Positions 43,721 to 53,821 of a stretch of 64,000 nt of DNA are shown piece after piece. Below the pieces are notes generated by a model. That model was not told where the DNA came from, did no database searches, and saw nothing but the letters and a program-made list of their open reading frames with translations. The stretch spans positions 1 to 64,000 of the forward strand of contig JAFEMH010004892.1 of the NCBI GenBank assembly GCA_022495995.1, read 5' to 3'. Source of the stretch: Adenophora triphylla var. japonica. Taxonomy: Eukaryota; Streptophyta; Magnoliopsida; Asterales; Campanulaceae. The translations under genes and the position numbers were made by a program. Within the stretch, counting starts at the first letter, position 1. Each line of letters begins with the position of its first letter.

Positions 43721-45525
43721 ATGGCAAGCCCTAAAAATTCTTCCCAAATTTCTTCTCCCATGGAGATTTCGCCCTTAGCCCCCTCAAGTGTCGCCTCCAA
43801 TGTCGCCGTTCCCATGGAGATATCTCCTGCGACATTTTCGGCCACACCCTCAACCTCACCATCTTTAGACATTGTTGTCTATGATCCATCTCAAATTCCC
43901 ATTCCTTTAAACCTTCCAGAAGCTACCCCCTCCATTGAGCTAACCTTCGCCCCTCAAAAGAAAACCAAGAAGAGGAAGGCGGTTGATGCCTCTTCATCTT
44001 TTCGGGGTGGAGTGCGTCGTCAATCTGAGAGGATCAAAACCTTGTTCAGGTCCAAGATACCTTCAAACACGGCTGATGATCCAGTAAATGTGGAGGATAG
44101 CTCGAGTTCTTCACTCAACATTTCATCCGAAGAAAATTCGGATCCAATTTTTAAAGAGACAAAGGAGCCCTCATCATCTTCTGATGAGGATGAAGAAGCT
44201 TGGATGGAAGATGAAGAAACCCTTCTTTGAAGCTCACCCAAGATAGTGAAGAAACATAAAATTTACGCGGTGTCGCCCCAAGTGTTGCCAATCCAATGGC
44301 AACACAAGCAACACCGCCGCCAAGTCCAAAGCACGCCGAGTTCTCCTTCGTATTCTCCCATTTCATGGCTCGAGATACACACTCCTACTCCCTCTCAAGA
44401 TTCCAGGTCAGATTATGAGTCTTTTGGATATTATGAACGTCCATTTCTTTCTGAGGAATTTTATAGTGATTCAAGCTTGCATAAGTTTGTTCAAAATTCT
44501 GATAAGAAAATTCTGAATGAAAGAAATATGTATGTGACTCAATTCAAGGAGTTAGGAGTGTATCAGTTTTTGGAAGATAGAAACTTTTTACCTACGGTTG
44601 TGAAAGTGTCTGGTTACATTGAAAGTGTGGTTAGGAATTTTTATGCTCATCTTAGGAAGAATATTGATGATAGGAATACCCCTCATTATGGAAAGATCTT
44701 TGTTAGGGGCAATATCTATGATTTTAATCCCTTGATCATCAACAAAGCATTCGGCCTCCCTAATGTCGAAGATGAGAGTTTGGAATTTGATCCTAATGCC
44801 TTAGCCACCTTTTTAGCTGGAGGGAAAATTACCATTTGGACTGATCATTTTAAGTCTACCCATCTCACTTCTTTGTTTAGCGTGCTTCACAAGATATGTA
44901 TAACAAATTGGCTACCTACGGCCAATGAGAACACGGTAACATTTGAGCAAGCTAATTTGTTATACAAACTAGGCAAGAAACAAAGAGTTAACTTTTGGAG
45001 ACTAGTATTTGCTCACCTAGCTGCATGGGCCAAGAAGAAAAAGACTTCCTCCTTCATTTTCCCTTCCCTTATTTTCAAAGTTCTTATGTACCAAAACCTT
45101 AAGCCTTGGAATGTCAATTCTATCTCTCGAATGACCGAGTCTATTACAGAATTAGCAAACACTTTACTGAGGGTGATAGGCACAGAGATTTGCCATGGGT
45201 TTTGGTTACAGATGCTCCTCCATTGGCTGCCCCTGCTACGAGTGTCGCCCCAAGTGTCGCCCCTGAAACTGGCAACACTGCTCCTGTTATGGTTGATGCT
45301 GCTATGATTCTTAATTTTTTCAATGGTCAAATGAAGCACATTGACTCAGTAATTCAGGGGTGGTTGGATATGCGTACTGACATGATGAAAATGGTGGATA
45401 TGATTTCTTCCAAAATAGGGGAGATCGGCCACCAAGGCGTGATGATGGAGCTGGAGATGGAGCTGAACCTAGTGGTACAGAAGAGGGAGGTGAAGGAGCT
45501 GAAAATGCAGGTTGATGGTGGTTAG
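43721..45525 (+). pseudogene. Element D ORF3: NLS-bearing Transposase_32-like protein
   Basis: I chose the ATG at 43721, after a CT-rich leader, because it matches element A's ORF3 start (Ser/Pro-rich, SSPMEISPLAPSSVAS). Basic clusters KKTKKRKAV and RRQSERIK (~43961-44040) make a bipartite-like nuclear signal, followed by a Ser/Asp/Glu-rich acidic stretch. One TGA (44228) and, after a linker, the conserved domain: NERNMYVTQFKELGVYQFLE, VRNFYAHLRKNIDDRNTPHY, INKAFGLPNVEDESLEF, NLLYKLGKKQRVNFWRLVFA, LAAWAKKKKTSSFIFPSLIF. A frameshift near 45100 leads to the last part (QFYLSNDRVYYRISK and NGQMKHIDSVIQGWLDMR). The domain resembles Transposase_32 (putative plant transposon protein); biochemical function unknown. 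It is in the sense orientation and downstream of pol, like Sirevirus env-like ORFs, but has no membrane features. Confidence 0.78.
44282..44305. repeat. Perfect inverted micro-repeat inside ORF3
   Basis: GTGTTGCCA (44282-44290), 6-base loop, TGGCAACAC (44297-44305). The same motif as in the LTR and gag, here inside the linker just before the conserved ORF3 domain. Confidence 0.9.
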
Positions 45526-45866
45526 TTCGAATGGTTCTTGATTTTGGTGGTTTGGTAACAAAAACAATTTCCTTTGTTTTTATTTTGGTTTGTAATGCTT
45601 AAACAATTTCAATTTCTGTTTTTTTTCTTTGTTTCGGCTGGAATTTTCTTCAAACTTAGATGGATGGTTTTTGATAAATGGTTGGATGGTTGTTTTATGA
45701 TTTTAATAATTATTTTGGTTAGTTATTAATTTCGTATTAAGGGGGAGATGAATTCCATCAGGTTGCTTCGGGCACTATTAATAACAATTGATGTTTGTAT
45801 TAAAAATTTCTAAAATATGAATTCATTTCTACTCTATCGACAAGTTTGTAATAGTAAATTACCTGA

Positions 45867-47330
45867 ATGTTATTCCATTTGAAACTGTTGAAGTCGGCCT
45901 TCTTGGTATTCCCTGGACGATGGGTCCGAAAAGCTCTCATACCACTATTAAAATATGAAATAAACATTTCAAACATATTTAAATGTATAATTCTAGTTTT
46001 CATTAAAATAAAATTTAAAAGAGAACACATTACAGTTCAACAAGATGTTTCAAGTTCTGATTTCTTGAAATTCTTCCATCTTCAGCTGGATCCATATAGT
46101 AGATGCTCTCCGTCTTGGTATTGATGGCAACCAATACCCAATGTTTCCTATATAATATTTGAAAGAGTTCAAATAATTACTTTATATTTACTAAGCATAA
46201 AATTGCATAATATATTTATTTAACTTACCCCACATTATTAGGCATTAAAACAAGGTGGTCTACTCCAACGTACTTGAGCAGACAATCAGCCAAATAATTT
46301 GACGCAGCACGAATATCTACTAGAGGAGGAATCGTATGGGGCGAAGTGAAAGAGAACTTAGCAGCTAACTCATGATTTTTGGAAAGATAAACATCACCCG
46401 AATACCTTTTATTAAGACAAAATACATGAGTATATAATAGTTAAAGCAAATATATTGTCAAATGTGAAACCCAACATATTTAAGTAGTAGTAGCAATTTT
46501 ACCTTATATACAAGACAATAGAAGAGGAACTTAGCCACTGGTCATCCAAAATCTCCATAATGTTTTCCCTTCCAATGTGCTCAATCCAAGATTGTCCATC
46601 AAAATATGATTTAATGGGAACTTCAATGTCAGTGACAACATCCGTTTGAACGTTAGTACGTAGAAGGACCAAGATGACATCATCATGATTAGAATCCCCA
46701 GGAAGAGGATAACCTAGGGGTCTCTGTGGCACTCCACCGGTGGACTCTAATGTCCCCTCCTTTTTCTTTCCCGTTCCAGATTGATCAACTTTCTTGTCAA
46801 GTTTTATGTTCCCCTTGTCCATCTTCCTTGGCTTCAAGATCTACAAACATTGCAATACAATTAATACACCAAACTAGATCATTTAGAAAAATTCAAGTGT
46901 CTTCAACAATGAAAATAATGCAAGTTATAACTGCTTTACTTGACTACCAATATTTACCGGTTTCTCCAAAGACACCAACTTTTTTGGCCATGGAAGAAAA
47001 TACCCAGGAGCTCCTCCAACAGTTCTTGCTTCATCACATGGAACCGGTAGTAATGTATCTTTTTCATCTTCGACCCCCACCTCAAATTGAACTCTCACGT
47101 AACTAGCTTCGAGCCGAACACCATGGCAAGTTTCATTAGGACCATTGTGCAAGATCCCTTTACCAACATATCTACGAGGAGGTTCCTGGTACAAATAACA
47201 CTCGACCGACCACCTTGCGAATTATCAAAACAAAAAACAAATAGTGAAAACAGAAAACGAATATCAATTTCTAAAAAACAGAAAATAAAATCCATATCCA
47301 TAAGAACTACCAACATTAACAATTGTTATT
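45867..47330 (-). pseudogene. CACTA Ulp1-like (C48) protease gene, catalytic Cys exon missing
   Basis: Minus-strand exons: VRVQFEVGVEDEKDTLLPVP, APGYFLPWPKKLV (DUF8039-like, 47194-46925); a Lys-rich linker with YPLPGDSNHDDVI and WIEHIGRENIMEILDDQWLS (46837-46499); SGDVYLSKNHELAAKFSFTS, YLADCLLKYVGVDHLVLM (~46410-46240); HWVLVAINTKTESIYYMDPA with the catalytic His at 46141-46143 and Asp near 46092; then ADFNSFKWNNIQ ending at a splice donor (CAG|GTAAT, ~45866). The exon that should carry the catalytic Cys is not present before the element ends. Such proteases accompany many plant CACTA elements and act on SUMO-like substrates in other contexts; this one cannot be active. Confidence 0.78.
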
Positions 47331-47395
47331 CTATAATAAATACCAAGGACATGCACTATGCCCTTTCACACTATAACCAGAAAGATTCCCATAAG

Positions 47396-48631
47396 CTAAG
47401 CTGGAAAATCATTGATTGTTCCAAATAACATGGCTTTTAACATGAAATTGTCCTTTCTGTACCCATCATACACATCAATACCCTGTTCCCACAATAACTT
47501 CAAGTCGTCGATTAGAGGAGCCAAATAGACGTCAATGTCATTGCCGGTTTGTTTGGGACCTGGTATCAAAGTAGACAGCATCATGTACCGGCGCTTCATA
47601 CTCAACGAAGGTGACATATTATATATCATTAGAACAACAGGCCATGTACTATGGCTAGTACTTTGAATCCCAAAAGGATTCATTCCATCAGATGAAAGTA
47701 CTAAGCGCAAGTTTCTTGGTTCTATGCCAAATTCTGGATATCTATCATCAAATTTCTTCCACTGAGGCGAATCAGCTGGGTGTCTCAACATTCCATCTTT
47801 AATTCGCTCATCTTGATGCCATGTCAAATGTTTAGCATCATTCGGGGAGCTATATAACCGCCTAAGTCTTGGAATTATCGGGAAGTACCACATAACCTTG
47901 GCAGGGGATTTATTTTTGTTATAACGTTTTGTACCACACTTGGGACATTCACCAAGATCTGCGTACTCTTTCCGGTACAGTATACAATCTTTTGGACAAG
48001 CATGAATCTTCTCATGTGTTAAGCCAATTAGTTTGAGCATCTGTTTTGCTTCATACGCTCGACGAGGGAGCACATTATCATCAGGCAACATATCACTCAC
48101 GACTTGTAACAATTCTGTAAAGAACACGTCAGAAACCTGGTGAGCAGCTTTTAAGTTATATAAAGTCAACACAGCAGACAGTTTTGTTGCCTTTGTACAC
48201 CCAGGCCATAAGGGTAACCCAGCATCAGCCCTCAACCTCTCGTGCATATCTGGATGGTCCCGTAATTCTTCATTAGCAACAGACGGAGTATCCATTACAG
48301 GACTAGATGGTCCATCGCGATCAACCGCCCCAATATTCGAATCCATCTTATCTGAAGAGCAGAAGCCGGGACTTGAACGGTTTGATCTACATTGACCTTT
48401 TCCCTCACCATGATATGTCCAGACGGTGTATGTTTTATCGATACCATGACAAATTAAATGTTCATACAACACTTTCTGACCACTGACTGTTTTAACATTC
48501 ATACATTTCTGACATGGACATGTGATGAACTCAGGATTACTAGCATGTTGGGCTGCACGTGTAAAGAAATATTTGACTCCATTCTTGTACTCTTTTGATA
48601 ATCGGTCCGCAACAATCCACTTGCGAGCCAT
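47396..48631 (-). pseudogene. CACTA tnp2-type transposase, N-terminal part with frameshift
   Basis: 411-residue frame from ATG at 48631. N-terminal transposase-associated domain (WIVADRLSKEYKNGVKYFFT, CPCQKCMN, HGIDKTYTVWTYHGE), then the tnp2 family region: LLQVVSDMLPDDNVLPRRAY, CPKDCILYRKEY and CPKCGTKRY (Zn-type Cys pairs), YFPIIPRLRRLYSS, LSSDGMNPFGIQSTSHSTWP, LIPGPKQTGNDIDVYLAPLI, then TINDFPA and a stop. Just beyond, a tandem AGCTTAGCTT explains the stop: removing one AGCTT restores the expected YGNLSGYS continuation seen in the next bases. After HSACPW the family sequence is lost, so the C-terminal half of the transposase is deleted. Confidence 0.88.
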
Positions 48632-48841
48632 AGTTAGCTAAATTACAAATAAATGCAAAAATCACTACATGTCACGTGGATTCATTGAACAGTAGAATAT
48701 AGTGAAAACTTGCAAATAATTATAAATGTATATATTAATAAAGTAATTTAACTGTCACAAGGATATGCACAATTCGAATTTTAGAGTTTCTAACTCATCC
48801 ATCATAGATAGGGCCGTCAATATGGGATAACGGAGAATGAG

Positions 48842-49171
48842 TCAAACTCCATCAAATGTAATTTTAGCAAAAATTACAACGGGAATTGTTTCGTTAAACT
48901 GCAGATCAAGAAACTGCAGAAGCTTCAAATTACCAATTTCAATGGGAATTGTTCCGTTAAACTGGCAATAAGCGAGGCCCAAAACTGTTAACTCCGTTAA
49001 GTTATCAATACTTGGTGTAACTTGGCCTGTTAACAAGTTATCTCCAATTCTCAGAACTTGCAGCCTCTTCAAAAGGCCAATCTCCGGTGGAACCAAGCAG
49101 AAGCGAAGGACCTTGATACTAGTAATTTCTCTGGTGGCTGATTCTCTGTCTGCTGAGGAACTTTTGGCCAT
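48842..49171 (-). pseudogene. Captured LRR receptor-kinase fragment inside the CACTA element
   Basis: Minus-strand frame of 109 residues with about three plant-type leucine-rich repeats: PPEIGLLKRLQVLRIGDNLL, TPSIDNLTELTVLGLAYCQF, NGTIPIEIGNLKLLQFLDLQ. The text resembles GSO1-like receptor kinases. No signal peptide, transmembrane or kinase part is present, and the ends run into unrelated sequence. It lies between the transposase start and the right terminus, so it is best explained as a host gene fragment picked up by the transposon. The ATG shown is probably fortuitous. Confidence 0.75.
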
Positions 49172-50990
49172 TCAAGAAGAGGACTATATTGAGTTGGATG
49201 ATCTTGTCTGCCCTCTTCCAGGTGTTTACTAGGGCATGAGTAAATGAACACAACTGATTCATGTGCATTTCCAATGCCAAGATTAAACTATTGCTTGAAA
49301 CATTTGTTGAAACAGTGTTAAAACCCGAGAAATGTTTACTGATATTATCCGAAGAATGATACATATCAACTTAAAGGTTGACAATGGTATCATGGTGCGA
49401 TCGCTCTGCCTTCTTAAGGTACTTGCCTTTTTAGTCCTTCAAAGGTATTACCCTCATGTTCAACTTAATACAGGGTATCATATTTATTTTTTCCTATCAA
49501 ATTGGTTTGCAGATTTGCTCTTCAGCCTCATTGCAGGCATTTTGCTCCGGTAGGAAAGAGGAGTATATTGAACAGGGGAACAAAGGCAAGATTAATCCCA
49601 CTAGTATTGGATGCTCCACCTGGCTTTGGCCATTTCTGGACGGTGGACTTGTAAATTAATCTTTATAACTTTAATGGAGAAGGTTATATTCTCCTGCGTC
49701 TCTGCTTTAAGTTCATTCTCTTTTCTCATGCTGGTTGTGTCGCTTCTGTTTGGCTGCAGTTTTTTAAGTTTGCTTCTTGCTTTAAGATTGTTCAACCAGT
49801 AGTGGCAATGATTTGGTATTTTATCTCTTTTACCTTTCATATTCTTCCTGATTTTCCTTGATTTTAACATTTGGTTTGCTTAGCTCGGGCGTGATTTGTG
49901 AATTCGCTATCTCAATTTTGAATAGGAAGTTCTATTGATAAATTCTAGCTAAATAATTTGACTTGGGATTAGAATGGAAGCTTTTTCATTTTTTTTTCAG
50001 TTGAATTATAACGTCACTGCTTTCTTTCAACCACGGGGCAATCATATATCGTGCAAGAATGGACGTATTCATTGCTCATTAAATATAAACACGTAAACAG
50101 GCGCTTATACGCTAGGAGGCCAAATTTGCGGTGTCAGTAAATGATTTAAGCAGTGGTGTTTTTATGATTTTGATACATCCTTTTTCAATCTTGGTTGCTT
50201 AGAGTTATATACTCCCCTCCATCCCTTATGCCAACTATCGAAACTCATTAATGGTTTGCCTTTAATGCAGTGCACAAGCTAAAATATTTTTCCTTTCTCG
50301 TTTATAATTAAAATCCGTAGTAAGACGTAAGTCCTAAATATAGAGGTGACCAACTACTACATACCGAGAGAGCGATGTCTCATTACGAGAATATTCTATC
50401 TTTTAGGGTGATTCCTTTTACAATCTTGCAGAAGACCTTGACAACCACAATATACACAATCTGGTCCAAAGCAAACAGTTAATCAATGAACCCTAATATA
50501 TTTTCCCAACAGTGAACTCTAAATTAATTAATGAACACCAACAACAACATACATCACCAAGAGAAGCAGCAATGACATACATCTCTCTCTCTCTAAGGTT
50601 TCTCGCTCAATAGATGTGTGATTGATTCAAGTGTGGAGAAATCCCAAAAAAAAAGGATTAAAATCAAACCCAATAAAAAGAGCAATTGCCAAGAAAGAAT
50701 AGATAAATCCCCAAATATAAACCCTAATTATAATACTAACCTCGAAATTTTGTGCTAGGTCGTCGGTTGTGTTTGAATGGTTTAATGATCTGGTGGCGAT
50801 GGCGATGGCTGTTGGCGGTCGGCTGATTTGCTCTGTCCTCGTCCTCGTCGGTTGTGGTGGTGATGGCTGGTGGCGGTAGGGGCTTTGCTGTCGATCGGTG
50901 CTCGGTGTAGAAGATTTTCTCCGTCGTCTTAAGGAATGTGGAAGGGCGCTGAAGTTATGCCTAAAAATCAAAGAAAATAAATTAATAACC
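49172..50990 (-). other. CACTA internal non-coding region
   Basis: No convincing protein domain. 49172-49560 may contain further decayed captured sequence upstream of the LRR part. A run TCTCTCTCTCTC near 50583 and an Arg/Ser/Pro-rich 114-codon minus frame (50627-50971) look like a 5' leader or chance frame. GCAGAAAACC- or exon-like signals are not clear enough to annotate. Confidence 0.45.
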
Positions 50991-50998
50991 TCCTCTTA

Positions 50999-51225
50999 TT
51001 ATGCTTATAAAACGTTCACTTATATAGCGCTTTGATTAAACGCTCTCTAAGATATTTCCAAGACAGCGCTTCTACAATTATGCTCTTTGCAAGTTATTTT
51101 TTTTTTTTTTTTGGGCCCGTTATTAAATATAAAGCCGTGATGCGCTATGTAAGTGTGTAGCTTAGATAGCGCTTTTAAAAAGCGCTATCTAAGGTGCGTT
51201 TTCTAAGCTTCAATTTGTACTAGTG
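50999..51225 (-). repeat. CACTA right terminus with subterminal repeats
   Basis: The end TTTGTACTAGTG is the reverse complement of CACTAGTACAAA. Repeated AGCGCTTTTAAAAAGCGCT (a palindrome, ~51171-51189), AGATAGCGC, TATAGCGCTTTG and ATGCGCTATGTAAG words make the subterminal array that CACTA transposases bind. Confidence 0.82.
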
Positions 51226-51462
51226 TGAGAAAATACTTGATGGTTTATTTTTTAAGAAAAAATCAACCATCCCCAAATACAACTCAACAAAATATCCCCC
51301 AGCCCACATTATTTATTTCACATTGAGACTTTATTCTACAATTCAATAACATTTTAATCGTATATCTTAAGTCACCAAAGGAGTGGTCATGTGCTAAAGC
51401 CAAGCCTCATCCTAGGTATAGTGGTTGAACCCTCTCCTCAATTCTTGACTCGGGACATCGTT

Positions 51463-51494
<32 letters not shown>

Positions 51495-51559
51495 AAAAAA
51501 AATTAAGACAACCATTTGATTTACTTTCCATTTGTTTGCGTACGAAGTTTTAAGGAAGT
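51226..51559. other. Short non-coding gap with poly(A) tract
   Basis: Between two mobile elements. An A homopolymer runs at about 51463-51487. GAAGT at 51555-51559 is the left TSD of the next element. Confidence 0.6.
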
Positions 51560-52262
51560 TGTTTTGGCCATTTTTCGACAAGCGATTGTAAATAACCAAA
51601 TATTTCAAGGAAAGAATTGGGTGCAATGGAATATAGATTTGTGTATGTGATAATCAATGAACGAAGGAATTTTTACGAGGAAAGCTATTGAACAAATTGT
51701 TCGCCGGCATAAAACCTCGGGAGGATTTGGGACCTACCTTGACCAAAGTTTTACTATGATCAGTGAGCTACAAGCTTGGAAGTATGGAAAGGATTACAAG
51801 AGTGATTGTGAGTGAGTGAATACATGTGTTTTTTCCTAATTTCCATACCCCTATTTATAATAAAGGTAAAATAAAAGGATAATAATCAAAAATCCCTAAA
51901 AACTAGGCATAATGGAGTTACTTGAGGAGAAAATTCTGGGCATAACTGCTGATGGTGGAAAAATCATGGTTGAATTGGTCTTCTATGAGTGCCCAAGTAT
52001 CTCCTAGAAAATAGGAACCGTAAAACTGCTCCCAAGTTGTTCCAGCTTCAGGATGTTGATGAAGACGTTGAGCCAAGATGTCGGTCCAAGTTGTGGACCA
52101 AGTTGTGGAGGTCAAGTTGTAGAAGTCAAGTTGTAGAGGTCAAGTTGTAGAAGTCAAGTTGTAGAGGTCAAGTTGTGGAGATCAGGATACTGAGGCGTCT
52201 TGACATGTTGACCTGCTTAAGAGGCCAACCATATACATATAGTGAAAAATCCGTCCCCAACA
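51560..52262 (-). repeat. TR-GAG 3' LTR (left)
   Basis: TGTTTTGGCC ... CCCCAACA. Contains at 52090-52175 a short array of CAAGTTGTAGAAGT/CAAGTTGTAGAGGT units. The TATA-like TTATAAATAG (minus) lies at ~51851-51860. Confidence 0.93.
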
Positions 52263-52277
52263 ATTGCCCCCAAAATT
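52263..52277 (-). promoter_or_regulatory. TR-GAG polypurine tract
   Basis: On the minus strand ATTTTGGGGGCAATT precedes the LTR start TGTTGGGGACGG. Confidence 0.7.
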
Positions 52278-52568
52278 TCTTGAATCGGAGAAAACCTGGA
52301 GATTCAAGGAATTTTAAAACTGCTACTCTCCCCATCGACATTAAGGAAGCGGTTGATTACGCCAAAGAGTTGTCGAACGCCTTGAATGATGCTTTTAAGT
52401 CCTTGATAGAAACCAAGATAAAGCTTTAAGAAATATTAGTTAAGGTGTTTGAAATTTGGAATGTTAGATGAGGGTTGGTCCTCAAAATTTTTATATTTGA
52501 TTTGGCATGTCTTTGAGAGACACTTTGTTTGTTCTTTAGATAACATGTAAATGTTATAAACCGTAGGT

Positions 52569-52752
52569 AACATGAAAATGTTACAACCAATAGTTCACAA
52601 CTTGAATAAGTGTGAAAACGTGCGCCCAGGCGAAGGTGTCGGAACCTTAATTCGTTTGGTAACATGTTAATGTTACAACCAATAGTTCACAAATTGAATA
52701 AGTGTGAAAACGTGCGCCCAGGCGAAGGTGTCGAAACCTTAATTCGTTTGAA
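52569..52752. repeat. 92-bp tandem duplication in the TR-GAG interior
   Basis: Two copies of a unit running from TAACATG(A/T)(A/T)AATGTTACAA through GTGCGCCCAGGCGAAGG to CTTAATTCGTTTG, offset by 92 bp, with four or so mismatches. Confidence 0.88.
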
Positions 52753-52766
52753 GAAACAGAACAAGT

Positions 52767-53530
52767 ATCAGCCGTACTGGCGTGTCAACATGTTCCATCC
52801 CTCTCCAGCTAAAGTTTCAACATGTATCAGCCGTACTGGCGTGTCAACATGTTGAAATTCTTCTTCAGGTCCAAACATGTATCAGCCGTCCTGGCGTGTC
52901 AACATGTTTGACCTGCTCCAGCTTAGGTCTCAACATGTATCGGCCGTGCGGCGTGTCAACATGTTGAAATTCTTCAGTCCAAACATGTATCAGCCGTACT
53001 GGCGTGTCAACATGTTTGACCTGCTCCAGCTTAGGTCTCAACATGTATCAGCCGTACTGCGTGTCAACATGTTGAAATTCTTCTTCAGGTCCAAACATGT
53101 ATCAGCCGTCCTGGCGTGTCAACATGTTTGACCTGCTCCAGCTTAGGTCTCAACATGTATCAGCCGTACTGGCGTGTCAACATGTTTGACCTGCTCCAGC
53201 TTAGGTCTCAACATGTATCAGCCGTACTGGCGTGTCAACATGTTGAAATTCTTCTTCAGGTCCAAACATGTATCAGCCGTCCTGGCGTGTCAACATGTTT
53301 GACCTGCTCCAGCTTAGGTCTCAACATGTATCAGCCGTACTGGCGTGTCAACATGTTGAAATTCTTCTTCAGGTCCAAACATGTATCAGCCGTCCTGGCG
53401 TGTCAACATGTTTGACCTGCTCCAGCTTAGGTCTCAACATGTATCAGCCGTACTGGCATGTCAACATGTTGAGCCTGCTCCAGCTTAGGTCTCAACATGT
53501 ATCAGCCGTACTGGCGTGTCAACATGTTGA
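52767..53530. repeat. Tandem array of ~55/58-bp units with palindromic ends, ~14 copies
   Basis: Core ATCAGCCGTACTGGCGTGTC is bracketed by AACATGT before and AACATGTT after, so each unit carries a CAACATG...CATGTTG inverted repeat. Two spacer types alternate: TTGAAATTCTTCTTCAGGTC and TTGACCTGCTCCAGCTTAGG, giving a 113-bp composite period through much of the array. Units are nearly identical in the middle and diverge at the edges, consistent with recent expansion. Frames of 60-108 codons here are by-products. Confidence 0.93.
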
Positions 53531-53821
53531 GCCTAAGCTGTTTGTTCAAGTTGTATACCTTGCAAAACAAATTCATGTTAGGATTGGGTGTTAGCTTTAC
53601 CCCTCCGATGCTTAAGTCAGTAAGAATTTTCAGCATAACATAAGAATTGACAAACATAAATAAATGACTTGACAAAATTTAAATCATACCTGTTTTCGGA
53701 GTTTGCTTTTATGAAAAAATGACAACTTACATGGAATACAACTTGAGGTACTGTTTTGCTAACATTTTGACATGTTGAAGATAGGTGGTCATCTTTTCTC
53801 ATTTTGTCAGCCTCATTGTGG

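Larger units (their letters stand above)
36469..45749 (+). mobile_element. Element D: Sirevirus-like Ty1/copia retrotransposon, 3' truncated
   Basis: 5' LTR (36469-37451), tRNA-Met primer site, gag with two zinc knuckles, protease, integrase, RT, RNase H, spacer and ORF3 are all present in order. Homology to element A stops at GGGGGAGAT (45741-45749), ~90 bp before the place of the 3' LTR, which is absent. Single-base frameshifts and a few stops disable each ORF, but domain order is complete, making this the best reference in the window for this family. It interrupts the MULE on its left and meets the CACTA element on its right. Confidence 0.88.
45773..51225 (-). mobile_element. CACTA (En/Spm) transposon, minus strand, left end lost or decayed
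   Basis: The right terminus is clear: the outer strand reads CACTAGTACAAATTGAAGC inward from 51225 and is followed by subterminal repeats with AGCGCTATCTAAG words. Inside, on the minus strand, are a captured LRR fragment, a tnp2 transposase and a Ulp1-like protease. On the left, CACTATTAATAACAATTGATG at 45773 resembles a terminus only loosely. The 3-bp flanks do not match (GGG left, TGA right), and the final protease exon is missing, so I treat the left end as truncated near the junction with element D. Confidence 0.75.

Noticed and set aside
43721..45525. ORF3 as an envelope-like gene
   Set aside because: The position fits Sirevirus env-like ORFs, but I see no signal peptide or transmembrane segment, and basic nuclear-type clusters are present instead.
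45773..45793. CACTATTAATAACAATTGATG as the left end of the CACTA element
   Set aside because: Only a loose, gapped match to the right terminus; 3-bp flanks differ (GGG versus TGA); no subterminal repeats and the last protease exon is missing.
48842..49171. A genuine LRR receptor gene
   Set aside because: No signal peptide, transmembrane or kinase sequence; bounded on both sides by CACTA sequence; only ~3 repeats.
50627..50971. 114-codon Arg/Ser/Pro-rich minus frame
   Set aside because: Low-complexity composition without domain; better seen as CACTA leader sequence.
52767..53530. CRISPR-like look (short repeats with regular spacing)
   Set aside because: The 'spacers' are of only two types and repeat themselves, and the setting is a plant LTR element; it is a higher-order tandem repeat.
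52664..53594. Several overlapping 60-108 codon frames rich in QHVSAVLACQHV-type text
   Set aside because: They are translations of the 55/58-bp tandem array in the TR-GAG element, open in several frames because of the repeat; no independent coding evidence.
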